A stretch of 64,000 bases of DNA from Neorickettsia findlayensis (GTDB lineage: Bacteria > Pseudomonadota > Alphaproteobacteria > Rickettsiales > Anaplasmataceae). Location: NCBI RefSeq assembly GCF_009856525.1, contig NZ_CP047224.1, positions 496,001-560,000 of the forward strand, read 5' to 3'. Under the pieces are notes generated by a model that was not told the origin of the DNA, ran no database searches, and saw only the letters and a program-made list of their open reading frames with translations. The position numbers and the translations under genes were made by a program. This document shows positions 1 to 10,569 of the stretch, in pieces (the stretch's first letter is position 1; each line of letters begins with the position of its first letter).

Positions 1-73
1 GCATCTTAAAAAAGCCGCTAGACCTACACGAAAAATAACTTATCTTTTTTTAACAGCTGGTCAACTATTTTAG
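1..73 (+). CDS. possible 3' end of an upstream gene (partial)
   Basis: From base 2 an open frame runs without a stop to a TAG at 71-73, giving 23 codons that enter from outside the window. The residues are basic then hydrophobic, ending in TAGQLF. This is short enough to be chance, and I do not recognise a family. If real, it ends 58 bases before ccmF on the same strand. Confidence 0.25.
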   Translation, partial: HLKKAARPTRKITYLFLTAGQLF

Positions 74-131
74 TTAAACAACTTAAATGCGTCATGTATA
101 ATTCATAAAGAATACCCCATCGTCCACATTG

Positions 132-1943
132 ATGCTGACAACAATCCACTACTATCTTGGAACAACATTACTTTTTCTCGGTTTCCTATCAAGTCTAATG
201 AGAAAACCTGGGATATTATTCCTCTTGAATTCACTTACTTTCATCACTCTTTTTCATGCATATTTATCAGATAATTTCCTCCTTCAGAGCGTATACTCAA
301 GCTCCCATACAAACCTTCCATTTTCTTACAAACTCGTAGCAGGCTGGGCGACCCATGAGGGATCCATGATCCTATGGATCTGGGCACTTTCACTGTACCT
401 ATTTGTATTCTCTAAAAAATATAGAGACTCACAAATTTACCAAGCCGTTATAACAATACAATCCTACATTGTATCTATATTCCTGTTATTCACAATTTAC
501 TCAAGTAATCCATTCGCACTCTTCATTCTTGCTCCCTCCGAAGGCGGTGGGCTAAACCCGATTCTACAAGATACAGCTCTCATGGTCCATCCACCGATTC
601 TCTATCTTGGATATGTTGGAACTTCAATCTGTTTTTCAATTGCAATAGCAATCTTATTGACGGGAAAATCTGGAAAAGAAGAGTTTCAACTGTTGAACTT
701 CTTTCTTCTACTTGCATTCAGCTTTTTGACATTTGGTATAGCACTCGGTGGATGGTGGTCATACAGAGAACTCGGATGGGGAGGGTTCTGGTCTTGGGAC
801 CCGGTAGAAAATATATCACTATTCCCATGGTTACTTATCTTGGGTGCAATACATTCATCATTTCTATCAATCAAAAAAGGAAAATCTCAAGCTCTTTCTG
901 TAGGACTTTCAATCCTTGGGTTTGTTACAGCAACATTCGGTACATTTATCACTAGAATGGGCCTTACAGATTCTCTTCACACATTTAACACAAGTACAGA
1001 AAGTGGAATGTACTTACTAACAGTAACTAGTCTATTATCACTAATCTCAGCAATTATTTTCATTGTAAAATTCCGTACTCTTGGTAAAAGTGGCACAAGC
1101 AGCAACATCGATAGAGATTCAAGAGACTACCTAATGTCAGCACAGAGTATTCTGTGTCTTGGATTATTTATAGTGTTATTTTTGGCAACATTTGCACCAA
1201 AGTTCTCTAAGACATTTGGCTACGATTCCGTTTACATAATGCAATCTTTTTACAACACTGTTTCCGGAGAAGTTGCTGGAACCTTAGCGGTCTGCGTTTG
1301 CCTGTTTATTACATTGAAAAGTAAGGAAAGGTACACAAAATTCATCGTGTTAACCCTGGCTGCTATAACGCTTTCATTAGGAAATTTTGTAGACATTCTT
1401 ACTGCTTCTCTCTCGGTTTCAGGAATGATGACAATGCTTAGCACCCTGAGCAAACATGTAAAAGACCTACAGCAAGAGCGTAGCATAAGAGAACTCTTCA
1501 CAACAAAAAGGAATGCTTTTTTTCTGACACACTTTGGCTTTGGACTATTTCTTTACGCAGTAGCCGGATTTGGATCAAATTCACTGGAAAAAAAACAATA
1601 CTTTCAGGTTGGAGAACATCTTACAGTAAAAAACCATGTTATAAAGCTCATAGATTACAGCAAAATCAACAACGATCTTTTTTCCGGTATAAGGGCTGCT
1701 TTTACCATTAACGGAAGAGCTAAATTGGAACCAGAATTGCGATTTTATAAGCATGAAAATGCCCTTAACGCGGAGTCAGACACTTTTCACCATCTGTTGA
1801 GCGATATACAAATCCTAATAACTGGCATAGACGAAACCCTAGGACTCGCAGTAGAAATTTATTATAGGGACAAAATACAGCTAATCTGGCTGGGACTAGT
1901 GCTCATTATATTGGGGACGACACACAAGTTACTAATTCACTGA
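132..1943 (+). CDS. ccmF: cytochrome c-type biogenesis protein CcmF (heme lyase subunit)
   Basis: CcmF belongs to the system I cytochrome c maturation machinery in the inner membrane, where it joins heme from CcmE to apocytochrome c. The protein has many membrane segments. It shows the family motif THEGSMILW near residues 75-83, the NPILQDTALMVHPP block near 140-155, and the tryptophan-rich heme-handling WWD motif WGGFWSWDPVEN near 215-228. About 600 residues is slightly below the usual 640-660. The frame opens with TTG followed directly by ATG; I take the ATG at 132. The 3' end overlaps the convergent neighbour by 7 bases. Its clients in this window would be cytochrome c1 (petC) and soluble cytochrome c. 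Confidence 0.95.
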   Translation: MLTTIHYYLGTTLLFLGFLSSLMRKPGILFLLNSLTFITLFHAYLSDNFLLQSVYSSSHTNLPFSYKLVAGWATHEGSMILWIWALSLYLFVFSKKYRDSQIYQAVITIQSYIVSIFLLFTIYSSNPFALFILAPSEGGGLNPILQDTALMVHPPILYLGYVGTSICFSIAIAILLTGKSGKEEFQLLNFFLLLAFSFLTFGIALGGWWSYRELGWGGFWSWDPVENISLFPWLLILGAIHSSFLSIKKGKSQALSVGLSILGFVTATFGTFITRMGLTDSLHTFNTSTESGMYLLTVTSLLSLISAIIFIVKFRTLGKSGTSSNIDRDSRDYLMSAQSILCLGLFIVLFLATFAPKFSKTFGYDSVYIMQSFYNTVSGEVAGTLAVCVCLFITLKSKERYTKFIVLTLAAITLSLGNFVDILTASLSVSGMMTMLSTLSKHVKDLQQERSIRELFTTKRNAFFLTHFGFGLFLYAVAGFGSNSLEKKQYFQVGEHLTVKNHVIKLIDYSKINNDLFSGIRAAFTINGRAKLEPELRFYKHENALNAESDTFHHLLSDIQILITGIDETLGLAVEIYYRDKIQLIWLGLVLIILGTTHKLLIH

Positions 1944-2932
1944 TCTGAAATCGATTGCACTCCAAGAGTTTCTGCACAATCACACTTCTCGATAGCACGT
2001 CTAACATCACCGTTTTCGATCTCAAACCGAGTTTCTACATTCACATATTCAATAACAGCGGAAACAGCTTTATGAACACCAAGACAAATCACAAGGGCAA
2101 CACATACTGCTTTAATAGCAAACCCGAGGGGAAAAGTACCATGAGGATCTTTATCGATCTCGATTACGGCATTTCCTTCCATACCTTGAAGCACTTTAGC
2201 AACTGTAGAACAGATTCCTATAAAAAGTGAGAACAGAGGAAGAGAGATATATGAAAACACACCAGCAACTTTGTGTTGCGACTTTTTACTACTGGTAGTG
2301 AGATCTTTGCGGCGCCTCTCGTCGGCTACAATTACCCTCAAAACGGAGGCAGCAAGTAATATGGCCAGAGCTACAAGATCTATAAGACATTGGGCACTGA
2401 AAGGCATTCCCCAAGATTTATGGAGCGTTCTAAAACCGTAAGGATGAAATATCTCAACAATTATAAGAACCTGGCTAGCAAGGAAAATTGAAGTTGCAAG
2501 AATTTCCAATGCAAAGCTCCCATTAACAATTGAAGAAGTACCCTCAGCACAATGCCTTACTGCACGGGAAAGTTCTGTATCAGCGATCTTGTCATGGGAG
2601 TTTTCTAATAGCTCGCGTAACTTTGCCTTTTTACGACCGATATACGCAAAAGATACAGCACCAAGAACAAGTGATGTGCACACTAATATGAGTGCTGCGA
2701 ACTCAACAAAGGTCCAGATTTTACCCTTCAGTTCACTTCTAAATAAACCCCGCTGATTCACTATCGATACAAACGAGACGAATATAAGAGAAGCTATACT
2801 CTGAACAACAGCGGAAACCGCAACAACCGCTTCAGCCTTTTTTATCTTTACGTACTGATAAAGTAATTCCGTAGACTGAGTACTCTGAAGACACTTATAT
2901 TCACTCTTCTTTTTTCTACTATCACTAAACAT
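1937..2932 (-). CDS. orphan multi-pass membrane protein
   Basis: I do not recognise this 331-residue protein. It shows about six hydrophobic segments (near residues 38-60, 77-102, 135-162, 185-205, 225-248 and 270-290), separated by short basic or acidic loops. The charged N-terminus contains SRKKKSEYK. The 5' end reads TTGATG with a GGAGAG ribosome-binding site about six bases upstream; I chose the ATG at 2932. It is convergent with ccmF (7-base overlap) and has a long gene-free region upstream. The layout suggests a lineage-specific inner-membrane protein; no enzymatic motif is visible. Confidence 0.7.
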   Translation of the reverse strand: MFSDSRKKKSEYKCLQSTQSTELLYQYVKIKKAEAVVAVSAVVQSIASLIFVSFVSIVNQRGLFRSELKGKIWTFVEFAALILVCTSLVLGAVSFAYIGRKKAKLRELLENSHDKIADTELSRAVRHCAEGTSSIVNGSFALEILATSIFLASQVLIIVEIFHPYGFRTLHKSWGMPFSAQCLIDLVALAILLAASVLRVIVADERRRKDLTTSSKKSQHKVAGVFSYISLPLFSLFIGICSTVAKVLQGMEGNAVIEIDKDPHGTFPLGFAIKAVCVALVICLGVHKAVSAVIEYVNVETRFEIENGDVRRAIEKCDCAETLGVQSISDQ

Positions 2933-3665
2933 CAAAACTCTCCAATGAAAGGAAGGTAAATTAACTAACCAGCAAACAGACAGTATGGGAAAGGGTGAAA
3001 ATCCAAGCCGGATTACTACACAGCATAACAGACACAGATTACAGTCTAAAAGAAAGACCTCTTAGCTCTCCAGCGAAGAGACTTAAAATTTGGTTGTAGT
3101 GCCAACTGTAAAGAGTAAGCGAAAGGAAACCTGCAGCTCCTGAACACCCATTAGGTTAATTATAGCATATTTATAAGAAAATAACTCCATAGAGCCATCT
3201 TCTACCCCGTGCGGCAATTTTATAATGTGTATGTATAGCCACTAAAACACTAGGATAGGAGATAAATATCAAGATCTATTAATCCTCATTGTACACACGG
3301 AGATTAGGCTTGCTATAAATCTACAAGCGTTATCTATGTCCTCTATATCCTCAGCAAAGTTTCAATTTTACTCTCAAAATATAAATTTATCATTCAATTA
3401 TCATATGTTTTATACTATTATTTTTCAGAACCAAGAGCTTTATAATAAGAAATCTGCTTTATCGCTTGTCTTTTATTGTTCAAACAAATAGAATCGACAC
3501 ATGTTAGAACGTGTGGGTACAGTCCCCATGTATCGTTATTGGCACTATGAGTACCTTTCAGGTTCAAGAAGTAGTGTAAGCGGCTTCTACACTTAATCTG
3601 ATGGTAAAGTTTACTCTTTATAGGATCACGTCTCTCGTTTCGCTACTGAAATCTTTTCTTCTCAT
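2933..3665. other. 733-bp gene-free region upstream of ruvA
   Basis: I see no convincing protein gene here. The 3' part holds two dyads. An 18-bp near-perfect palindrome lies at 3498-3515 (CACATGTTAGAACGTGTG, one G-T and one central mismatch). A longer imperfect hairpin lies at about 3559-3601, with arms CAGGTT/AATCTG, AAG/CTT and GTAG/CTAC. They could belong to a ruvA leader or a small RNA. No known RNA family was recognised. Confidence 0.35.
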
Positions 3666-4247
3666 ATGATAGGTAAACTCACAGGTATGGTAGTAGACCT
3701 ATGCCAAGAATCTCTTATCTTAGAGGTAGGTGGAGTAGGATACAATGTTTTTACAACACGTAGACTCATTGACAGTCTTCAGACTGGACAAAACTTATCT
3801 CTATACATAGAGCATTATTTCTCGGAAAACGCAAACAAACTTTACGGGTTTGAGTGCAAAAAATCGCAAGAAGTAGCGAGAATGCTGAGTAAAGTAAAGG
3901 GAATAAACTATAAGATTGCTCTGAGTCTGCTAAATCATCTCGAACTAGGAGAACTGATCCTAGCAATTCAAAATAAAGATGAATCTCGGTTGAAAATTAA
4001 AGGTATAGGAGAAAAGCTAGTAAAACGCATAATCACGGAAACATATGAAGACTTTTCAAAGTTAGGCACATACATTCCTGGAACTGTTTCTTCCGCAAAT
4101 ATAAATAGAGCAAGCGAAGCCGTATCCGCACTAGTAAAGCTGGGTTTTCAACACAAACCCTCCCATAAGGTTGTCATGGAGATTATAATGAACCATCCTA
4201 CAATTGAAATAGCTGAACTAATAACACTAGCGCTCAAAATGCTGTAG
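3666..4247 (+). CDS. ruvA: Holliday junction branch migration protein RuvA
   Basis: RuvA binds four-way junctions as a tetramer and loads the RuvB helicase during recombination repair. The start IGKLTGMVVD is the N-terminal OB-fold. GIGEKLVKRII near residues 116-126 is the second helix-hairpin-helix, and the C-terminal about 50 residues match the RuvB-binding domain. The first HhH (MLSKVKGINYKIALSLL) is slightly divergent. Length 193 fits the family (about 200). ruvB follows on the same strand but 394 bases away, so the usual tight ruvAB operon is stretched; ruvC is not in the window. Confidence 0.95.
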   Translation: MIGKLTGMVVDLCQESLILEVGGVGYNVFTTRRLIDSLQTGQNLSLYIEHYFSENANKLYGFECKKSQEVARMLSKVKGINYKIALSLLNHLELGELILAIQNKDESRLKIKGIGEKLVKRIITETYEDFSKLGTYIPGTVSSANINRASEAVSALVKLGFQHKPSHKVVMEIIMNHPTIEIAELITLALKML

Positions 4248-4641
4248 CCTTTGTACAACCAAGCCACCTGCAACTCTTATCGAACTGCACCGCCTTCAAC
4301 AAAAGCAATGGATAAGATGCTTGGAGAGAAAATGTCTCTATGACTTTAATGATACAGCGAAAAATATAACTCCGCTCAGCAAATTAGTAACACAATTTCA
4401 TTGCAAAAAAGAATGGTAGCCGCCGATGAAAACCCAATTCTGATTCAATTGGAGTTAGTTTAGCTCAGTATCATTGATATATTACACTAAGGTACCATAG
4501 TTATATCGAAAGATGCCTTAATACATCCTAATTCAGCCAAACGTATCAGAAATCCAAGCAAAATAAGACTACCATCACCACTATGTTGCTGATGGAAATT
4601 ATAGTAAAGTTACGTTAGCTGCTGGGCCTAACGAAGAGAAA
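4248..4641. other. 394-bp intergenic gap between ruvA and ruvB
   Basis: No gene was found. One short dyad, CCAATT at 4434-4439 and AATTGG at 4447-4452 with a 7-base loop, is the only structure seen. No clear sigma-70 promoter or T-tract terminator is visible. Confidence 0.3.
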
Positions 4642-5619
4642 GTGCGTAATAGTACATTTGAGCAAGAGGAGACTTTACAGGACCTGTCCATCAGACCGAA
4701 GTCTATTAAAAATTTTGTTGGACAGAAGCGCGTCATAGAAAATCTACAAGTTTTTATAGACTCCGCGCACAAAAGAAATGACTCTCTCGACCATGTTCTT
4801 TTCTGCGGTCCACCGGGTCTCGGAAAAACAACATTAGCACACATTATAAGCAACGAACTGGAAAGTAGAATACATACAACCGCTGGACCACTTCTTTCAA
4901 AGGCAGGTGATATTGCGGCAATACTCACAAACTTGCATAAAAATGATATCCTCTTCATAGATGAAATACATAGATTACCTTCAGCTGTAGAAGAAGTTCT
5001 CTACCCTGCTATGGAGGACTATCATCTTGATGTCATTATCGGGGATGGAGCAGCAGCAAAGAGTATTAGAATAAATCTGGCTAAATTCACACTAATAGCG
5101 GCAACCACGCGCATAGGGATGCTCTCCAATCCGCTTAGGGATAGATTTGGTATTACCCTTAGGCTTGACTTTTATACTATAAGTGAACTGCTTCAACTTC
5201 TTCAACAAGCAGCAGAAAGGTTGTCCATTAATATAGAAAATGCTGCCATCATAGAGCTTGCAAAACGCTCTAGAGGAACACCCAGAATCGCTCTCAGATT
5301 GCTTAAAAGGATGCGCGACTTCCTTGAAGTCAGCGATTCTGACGTAATCACTCCCGAATTTGCAGACCTTGCACTGAATAAGATGGAGATAGACCACTTT
5401 GGTCTAGACAAGTTGGACTACACCTACATGAACTTCATAGCAAAAAATTATTCTGATAATCCAGTGGGTGTAAAGACTATTGCTGCGGCAATCTCAGAAA
5501 AAGAGGATTCAATAGAAGAGTTAATAGAACCATACTTGATAAAAATAGGCTTTCTCAATCGTACACAACGCGGTCGCCGTTTAACTAAAAAAGCATTAGA
5601 CCACTTATTAAACAATTAA
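4642..5619 (+). CDS. ruvB: Holliday junction branch migration DNA helicase RuvB
   Basis: RuvB is the hexameric AAA+ motor that drives branch migration with RuvA. Visible features are the Walker A motif GPPGLGKTT (near 56-64), Walker B FIDEIHRL (near 108-115), sensor 1 [12 protein letters not shown], the arginine-finger region NPLRDRFG, and the C-terminal winged-helix domain ending [13 protein letters not shown]. Length 325 is normal. The start is GTG at 4642, preceded by a purine-rich GAAGAGAAA stretch. Confidence 0.97.
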   Translation: MRNSTFEQEETLQDLSIRPKSIKNFVGQKRVIENLQVFIDSAHKRNDSLDHVLFCGPPGLGKTTLAHIISNELESRIHTTAGPLLSKAGDIAAILTNLHKNDILFIDEIHRLPSAVEEVLYPAMEDYHLDVIIGDGAAAKSIRINLAKFTLIAATTRIGMLSNPLRDRFGITLRLDFYTISELLQLLQQAAERLSINIENAAIIELAKRSRGTPRIALRLLKRMRDFLEVSDSDVITPEFADLALNKMEIDHFGLDKLDYTYMNFIAKNYSDNPVGVKTIAAAISEKEDSIEELIEPYLIKIGFLNRTQRGRRLTKKALDHLLNN

Positions 5620-5849
5620 CCCCCTAAGGTTACCCCGGCAAAAGGATCAGTATGAAGTACAAACAGATCCTCGGTCTTGTTCCGCGAGCATAAATAACGC
5701 ATTCGGGGTTCTTCTTAGAAAAGGTCTATACAAGAGGCCCCTTTACAATAAAAGAGCTTGTGTATGAGTAAAACTATGTCTGTAAACTGCAGTTAGACCA
5801 ACCCACCAAGCCATGAACACTCAACTCAAAAAAACTGTCTTTCCTTCTC

Positions 5850-8555
5850 CTAAAGGGTAATAGCTTCCCTCACTATAGCAGCTTGGTTAACTATATGATT
5901 GTCCATGAAACCTTCTGACGGAACCGGATAGTAATCCCGGCCAATATACCTTAATTTCTTTGAATAGCGCTCCTCAAATACCTGAAACATGAAAGACCAG
6001 CCACCCATATTTTTGGGCTCCTCTTGACACCATACGAACTCTGCATCCCTGTACGCATCTAAAATATTACGAATTTCCTGATCCGGAACTGGGTAAAGTT
6101 GCTCTACTCTCACGAGTAGTATGTCATGTGACTTGAGTTCTGCCCGAAGGTCATAATAAACCTTACCACTACAGAAAACTACCCTACGGATTATCTTAGC
6201 ATCACCACAATCACTAATTACGGGCCTGAAGCTCCCTTCATAGAATTCTTCCAATTTTGAAACGGCCATTTTATGTCTAAGAAGTGACTTAGGGCTGAAG
6301 ACTATCAAAGGCCTTACTATTTCACTAAGCACTTGTCTGCGCAGAACATGAAAAAAATTCGCTGGGGTTGTACAGTTAACTACACGCATATTATTGTCAG
6401 CAGCAAGTTGTAAGAACCTTTCAATTCTTGCGGATGAGTGCTCAGGCCCTTGACCTTCATACCCATGTGGAAGCAGCATAACTAAACCACTTCTACTGAG
6501 CCATTTTGACTCAGCAGAGGAAATAAATTGATCTATAATAATCTGCGCACCGTTTGCAAAATCACCAAATTGTGCTTCCCATAAAACGAGTGTCTTTGGA
6601 TTAATGAGGCTATAGCCATACTCAAACCCCAATGCAGCATACTCAGATAATGGAGTAGCAACGACTTGCATTTTTGCTACATCGGAAATGTTATTTAGCA
6701 GGCACAGCTCTTCCCCTGTAGACTGAGATGTGAGAACAGCATGCCTATGCGAAAAAGTACCCCTTTTACAATCCTGTCCGGCAAGCCTTACTGACATCCC
6801 GTCATGCAGTATCGTGGCAAAAGCAAGATTCTCTCCATTTCCCCAATCTATATCACATTCAGCCATAATGGTTTCCTTCCTCCGTACGAGCAACCTCAGT
6901 ACCTTGGAATTAACATCAAACCCTTCAGGAACACGGTTAAGTCTTTCAGAAAGAGAAAGAAGAACTTCCTTAGGCACTTTCGTTTCCACTCGAGGCTCAT
7001 CACTACCTTCTTGCCCAACATATCGCTCCCAACCTTTCTGGATCAAACCCTCATAGCTAGGTTTATAAGTCTTAGCTTCCTTCAGCTCCCTATCAAGAAG
7101 ACCTCTGAAATTTTGAGTAAGCTCTACAAATTTATCTCGTGAAATAATACCTTCCTTTATAAGCTGCTCAACGTATATATCAACCGACCGCTTATGCCTC
7201 TCAATCACGTCGTACATTTCTGGCTGAGTGAACTTTGGTTCGTCTATCTCATTATGTCCATAACGACGGTAAGAGACTATATCAATTATAGCGCTTTTAT
7301 TGAATGCATTTCTAAACTCCGCAGCAAGCAAGGTGACATAGAATACTGCTTCTGGATCATCTCCATTGACATGAAAAATAGGAATATCAAACGCCTCTCC
7401 AATAAAGGAAGGGTAACACTGCTTTCTTGCATCCCGTGGTGGAGTAGTAAAGCCTATTTGATTATTAAGTATAATGTGGATCACACCTCCTGACTCATAA
7501 TTAGGTAACTCCTCCAAGAGCATGGATTCATATACCACTCCCTGCCCAGAAAATGCAGCGTCACCATGTAAAAGCACAGGGAAGACTACCGCACCGAAAT
7601 CCCTAGAACCACGCGCAGCACCAATAAGCACAGGGTCAACAGCATCTAGATGAGATGGATTATGCAATAACCTCACAAATATAGTCTTTTCGCTCAGGAA
7701 GGACTTCCGCTCACAAGAAAAACCATAATGATATTTCACATCACCGTGGATTTGACATTCTTCCGGGAATGGTGACTTACCCTCGAAACCACTAAATAGA
7801 GCCCGATACTTTTTCCCGAATGTATTAACCAAGGCATTCAGCCTCCCCCTGTGAGACATCCCGACTGTGACATCCGTACACCCAGCATCAGCTGCAGCTT
7901 CTATTATGGACTCTAGTGCAACTAGAGCAGTATCACATCCCTCAACAGAAAAGCGTTTAACACCTCTAAACTTGGTGTTAAGAAATTCCTCGAGCCCATT
8001 TACCTTTATCAGGACATTTAGAAGAGCAAGCTTATGTGATGTATCCAAAGCTATGCGGCAAAATGGTCTCCCTTCAAGCTTCTCTTTGAGCCAAGTAACC
8101 TCATTATTATCGCTTAGATGCATAAACTGCACCCCAATATGTCCACAATAAACAGCACGCATTTCACGTGTGACCTGTTCCACTGTAAGCCCACTTTGAA
8201 GAACACGCGATACATCACTCAATCCATGAAATTCGGGATGAAGTTCTGACCTCACTACCGGCTCAACCAGCCCAAGAAGATCCAAATCAGCGGCGAGATA
8301 GCCAAACCTTCGGTAAGCATCCTGTAATTCTCTGATTTTTACATCAAGTAGAAATTGCTTATTAACCGTAATTTCTCCAACAGCACCCTTATCTTTCGGG
8401 ACAAATGGTACATTCGAGGACACATTTTGACTCTCAGAACGCTTTGTACGATCTACTGAGCTGAAGAAAGCTCTCCAACTTGGATCAACAGAATTCGGAC
8501 TATCAAGATAGGCTTGGCGAACTTTTTTCAATAACTCATCATCTGCGACTTTCAT
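5850..8555 (-). CDS. sucA: 2-oxoglutarate dehydrogenase E1 component
   Basis: SucA is the thiamine-diphosphate-dependent E1 subunit that decarboxylates 2-oxoglutarate in the TCA cycle and passes succinyl to E2. The short N-terminal LDSPNSVDPSWRAFF segment is the E2-binding region. GMSHRGRLNALVN, HGDVKYHYG, HLDAVDPVLIGAARG and HGDAAFSGQGVVYE are the ThDP/Mg-binding and active-site blocks. The transketolase-like domain and LLPHGYEGQGPEHSSAR follow. 901 residues is close to the usual 930. It stands alone: sucB and lpd are not adjacent. The ATG start at 8555 is unambiguous. Confidence 0.97.
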   Translation of the reverse strand: MKVADDELLKKVRQAYLDSPNSVDPSWRAFFSSVDRTKRSESQNVSSNVPFVPKDKGAVGEITVNKQFLLDVKIRELQDAYRRFGYLAADLDLLGLVEPVVRSELHPEFHGLSDVSRVLQSGLTVEQVTREMRAVYCGHIGVQFMHLSDNNEVTWLKEKLEGRPFCRIALDTSHKLALLNVLIKVNGLEEFLNTKFRGVKRFSVEGCDTALVALESIIEAAADAGCTDVTVGMSHRGRLNALVNTFGKKYRALFSGFEGKSPFPEECQIHGDVKYHYGFSCERKSFLSEKTIFVRLLHNPSHLDAVDPVLIGAARGSRDFGAVVFPVLLHGDAAFSGQGVVYESMLLEELPNYESGGVIHIILNNQIGFTTPPRDARKQCYPSFIGEAFDIPIFHVNGDDPEAVFYVTLLAAEFRNAFNKSAIIDIVSYRRYGHNEIDEPKFTQPEMYDVIERHKRSVDIYVEQLIKEGIISRDKFVELTQNFRGLLDRELKEAKTYKPSYEGLIQKGWERYVGQEGSDEPRVETKVPKEVLLSLSERLNRVPEGFDVNSKVLRLLVRRKETIMAECDIDWGNGENLAFATILHDGMSVRLAGQDCKRGTFSHRHAVLTSQSTGEELCLLNNISDVAKMQVVATPLSEYAALGFEYGYSLINPKTLVLWEAQFGDFANGAQIIIDQFISSAESKWLSRSGLVMLLPHGYEGQGPEHSSARIERFLQLAADNNMRVVNCTTPANFFHVLRRQVLSEIVRPLIVFSPKSLLRHKMAVSKLEEFYEGSFRPVISDCGDAKIIRRVVFCSGKVYYDLRAELKSHDILLVRVEQLYPVPDQEIRNILDAYRDAEFVWCQEEPKNMGGWSFMFQVFEERYSKKLRYIGRDYYPVPSEGFMDNHIVNQAAIVREAITL

Positions 8556-8751
8556 GCACTTTCCCTTTATGCACCCTAGAGGTGCTACTCCAGTCTGATA
8601 TTAGACTATAACTTTTAAAGGTGAGCAATATTTTAGTGAATGAATACACCAAATAGAATTTCATTCAGTGAAATCTTCTACATTCTTAAGATTCTCAATG
8701 AGCAAATGCCGAGTCTATATCATAAGAAAGGTCTGAGAAGTATAAAACACT

Positions 8752-9339
8752 CTATTCTATAAACTCAGACTTTCCAACAAACCGTATGTTAAAGGCGCCT
8801 TTTCGTACTAAAACTGGTCTTTCCCCAGAAATATCAACAATAGATGAAACGATACCTTTAACCCCGCGATTATCACATATAATGTGACTGACCCTTTTCT
8901 TTATGTAGTTCCCTATTTGAGTAAAATTGCTCACCGCTGGTCTACCTGAAAGATTTACACTAGTCGCAAAAACTGGCCGTTTGAATATTCTAAGGATTTT
9001 AAGCGCCACCTTCGAGTCCGGAATTCTCACTGCAACTTTCTCCGGAAACCGGAACCTGAAATGAACACTTTTCTTACGCCTAAATATGAATGTCACTGGA
9101 CCGGGACAACATTCCTTTATCAGACTCGCCTGAGATTGATTGAATAACGTAAATTTTTCCAAATGCGTAATACCTGCCACCATAACAGGTAAATTCTTTT
9201 TGATATTTCTTTGCTTAATATCATATATCCGCAACATGGCACGATAATTTGATGCATCACAAGCGAGTGCGTACACGGTCTCAGTTGGAAAGATAACAAT
9301 TCCACCAACGCGTAGAAAACTAACCGTCTCAAAGATCAT
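8752..9339 (-). CDS. tsaC: L-threonylcarbamoyladenylate synthase (TsaC/YrdC family)
   Basis: The enzyme makes threonylcarbamoyl-AMP from threonine, bicarbonate and ATP for the t6A37 modification of ANN-decoding tRNAs. The YrdC fold is shown by GGIVIFPTETVYALACDA at the N-terminus, the KxR-like region KQRNIKKNLPV, VAVRIPDS and FATSVNLSG. Length 195 means the short TsaC form rather than Sua5, which has an extra C-terminal domain. It overlaps the upstream hydrolase gene by ATGA (9336-9339), so the two are probably translationally coupled in an iscX-hydrolase-tsaC operon. Confidence 0.92.
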   Translation of the reverse strand: MIFETVSFLRVGGIVIFPTETVYALACDASNYRAMLRIYDIKQRNIKKNLPVMVAGITHLEKFTLFNQSQASLIKECCPGPVTFIFRRKKSVHFRFRFPEKVAVRIPDSKVALKILRIFKRPVFATSVNLSGRPAVSNFTQIGNYIKKRVSHIICDNRGVKGIVSSIVDISGERPVLVRKGAFNIRFVGKSEFIE

Positions 9340-10130
9340 ATCTCCAAAGAGAGACCATCGTATGCTGGCATCACATGATTAACACCACTGACTTTTAGCT
9401 TGGTAACCAGATCGTCATACGCTAATTTATGTGTCATATGGGTGAAAAAGGCACTTTTTGGTCGTATGAGATTTATATATTCCAGAGCTTCGGCAAAATT
9501 AGAATGAGCATAGGAACTTTCATAATCAAAGCACTCAATAATAAAAACCTCTAGCTCGAGGGAGTGCAGAATATCAAGAGCACGAGTCGGTATTAAACGA
9601 ACATCCGTACAATATGCAAACTTTCCATTTAGAATAATTCCACAGCTGTTTATGTTGCCATGTGTTTGAGGGAAGATCATGCAAAACATATCCCCAACAG
9701 CAAACTCTTTATAATATGGAACAACCCTTGCACTAAGGTAGCATCTTTTCCACATTGCATTACTTAAATGTTCTGACTTGAAAAGATATCCATAAAGAGT
9801 CTCTATATGAGAGATAGTAAATTCGTCACTGAACACGTGAATACAATTTCCCTCTGAGGTGGCAAAGGAAGAAAGCTCATGAGTTCCACCATGATGATCG
9901 AAGTGTATGTGTGTGTAAAAAACCTGATCTACACTCGAAAATCCTTCCCGCATTGCCTGGGCCCGCAAGTCCGGTGACGCGTCTATGAGTAAGCAGGTAG
10001 AAGAAGTCTCTACAAGAACAGAACACCTTGTTCTTCTATCAAGTGGATTACTTGACACACATACCGAACATGCACAACCTAATACCGGCACACCCGAAGA
10101 ATTGCCACAACCCAAAACCGTAATCTTCAT
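9336..10130 (-). CDS. metallo-beta-lactamase fold hydrolase (PhnP-like)
   Basis: This is a zinc-dependent hydrolase of the PhnP-like branch of the metallo-beta-lactamase superfamily. The dinuclear metal motif reads THIHFDHHGG (HxHxDH). Later histidines lie in PQTHGNINS and FFTHMTHK, and the aspartate in YCTDV. The N-terminal cysteine group LGCACSVC matches the structural zinc site seen in PhnP. Substrate is unknown: there are no phosphonate genes here, so a cyclic-phosphate phosphodiesterase role is only a guess. It overlaps iscX upstream and tsaC downstream by four bases each (ATGA). Confidence 0.85.
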   Translation of the reverse strand: MKITVLGCGNSSGVPVLGCACSVCVSSNPLDRRTRCSVLVETSSTCLLIDASPDLRAQAMREGFSSVDQVFYTHIHFDHHGGTHELSSFATSEGNCIHVFSDEFTISHIETLYGYLFKSEHLSNAMWKRCYLSARVVPYYKEFAVGDMFCMIFPQTHGNINSCGIILNGKFAYCTDVRLIPTRALDILHSLELEVFIIECFDYESSYAHSNFAEALEYINLIRPKSAFFTHMTHKLAYDDLVTKLKVSGVNHVMPAYDGLSLEI

Positions 10131-10330
10131 TCCTGATCTTCCCGCTCAGATATCCAAGCTGCTTGTATGGATTCTAGTATTCGCTCATTACAAGCATCGG
10201 GATGATCCTCAAAACCCTCTAGTGAGAGAATCCATTCGCGCAAATCAGTAAATCGAATATTAACATTATCTTTATCGGGATAACGCAACTCCAGTGCACT
10301 CGCTATATCCTCAAAATCGTTCCATTTCAT
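10127..10330 (-). CDS. iscX: Fe-S cluster assembly protein IscX
   Basis: This is a small acidic protein of 67 residues with the whole family signature: an N-terminal KWNDFEDIASAL, RYPDKDN, RFTDLREWI and a C-terminal ESIQAAWISE. IscX binds IscS and iron and tunes cluster assembly. It is normally at the end of the isc operon, but here it heads a separate operon, overlapping the metallo-hydrolase gene by ATGA. No other isc gene is in the window. Confidence 0.93.
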   Translation of the reverse strand: MKWNDFEDIASALELRYPDKDNVNIRFTDLREWILSLEGFEDHPDACNERILESIQAAWISEREDQE

Positions 10331-10569
10331 TCAACACAACAAAAATAACAGAACCTGTATTAGACGCAGTACACTTAACTTAATCCCACAAGTTCCAGAC
10401 ACCGGCCTAGATTTTAGCGCGCGCAGGCTCGCCTTACAACAGGCTTAATGCAGGTTATTTTGAAGCATTCCTATTTACTATTTACGGAAGACAGGATATT
10501 CACCAAACCCACTGACAAGCGCGCAACACAGCACATATCAAAGCCCCCATACAAAATAAACTCAGGGAA

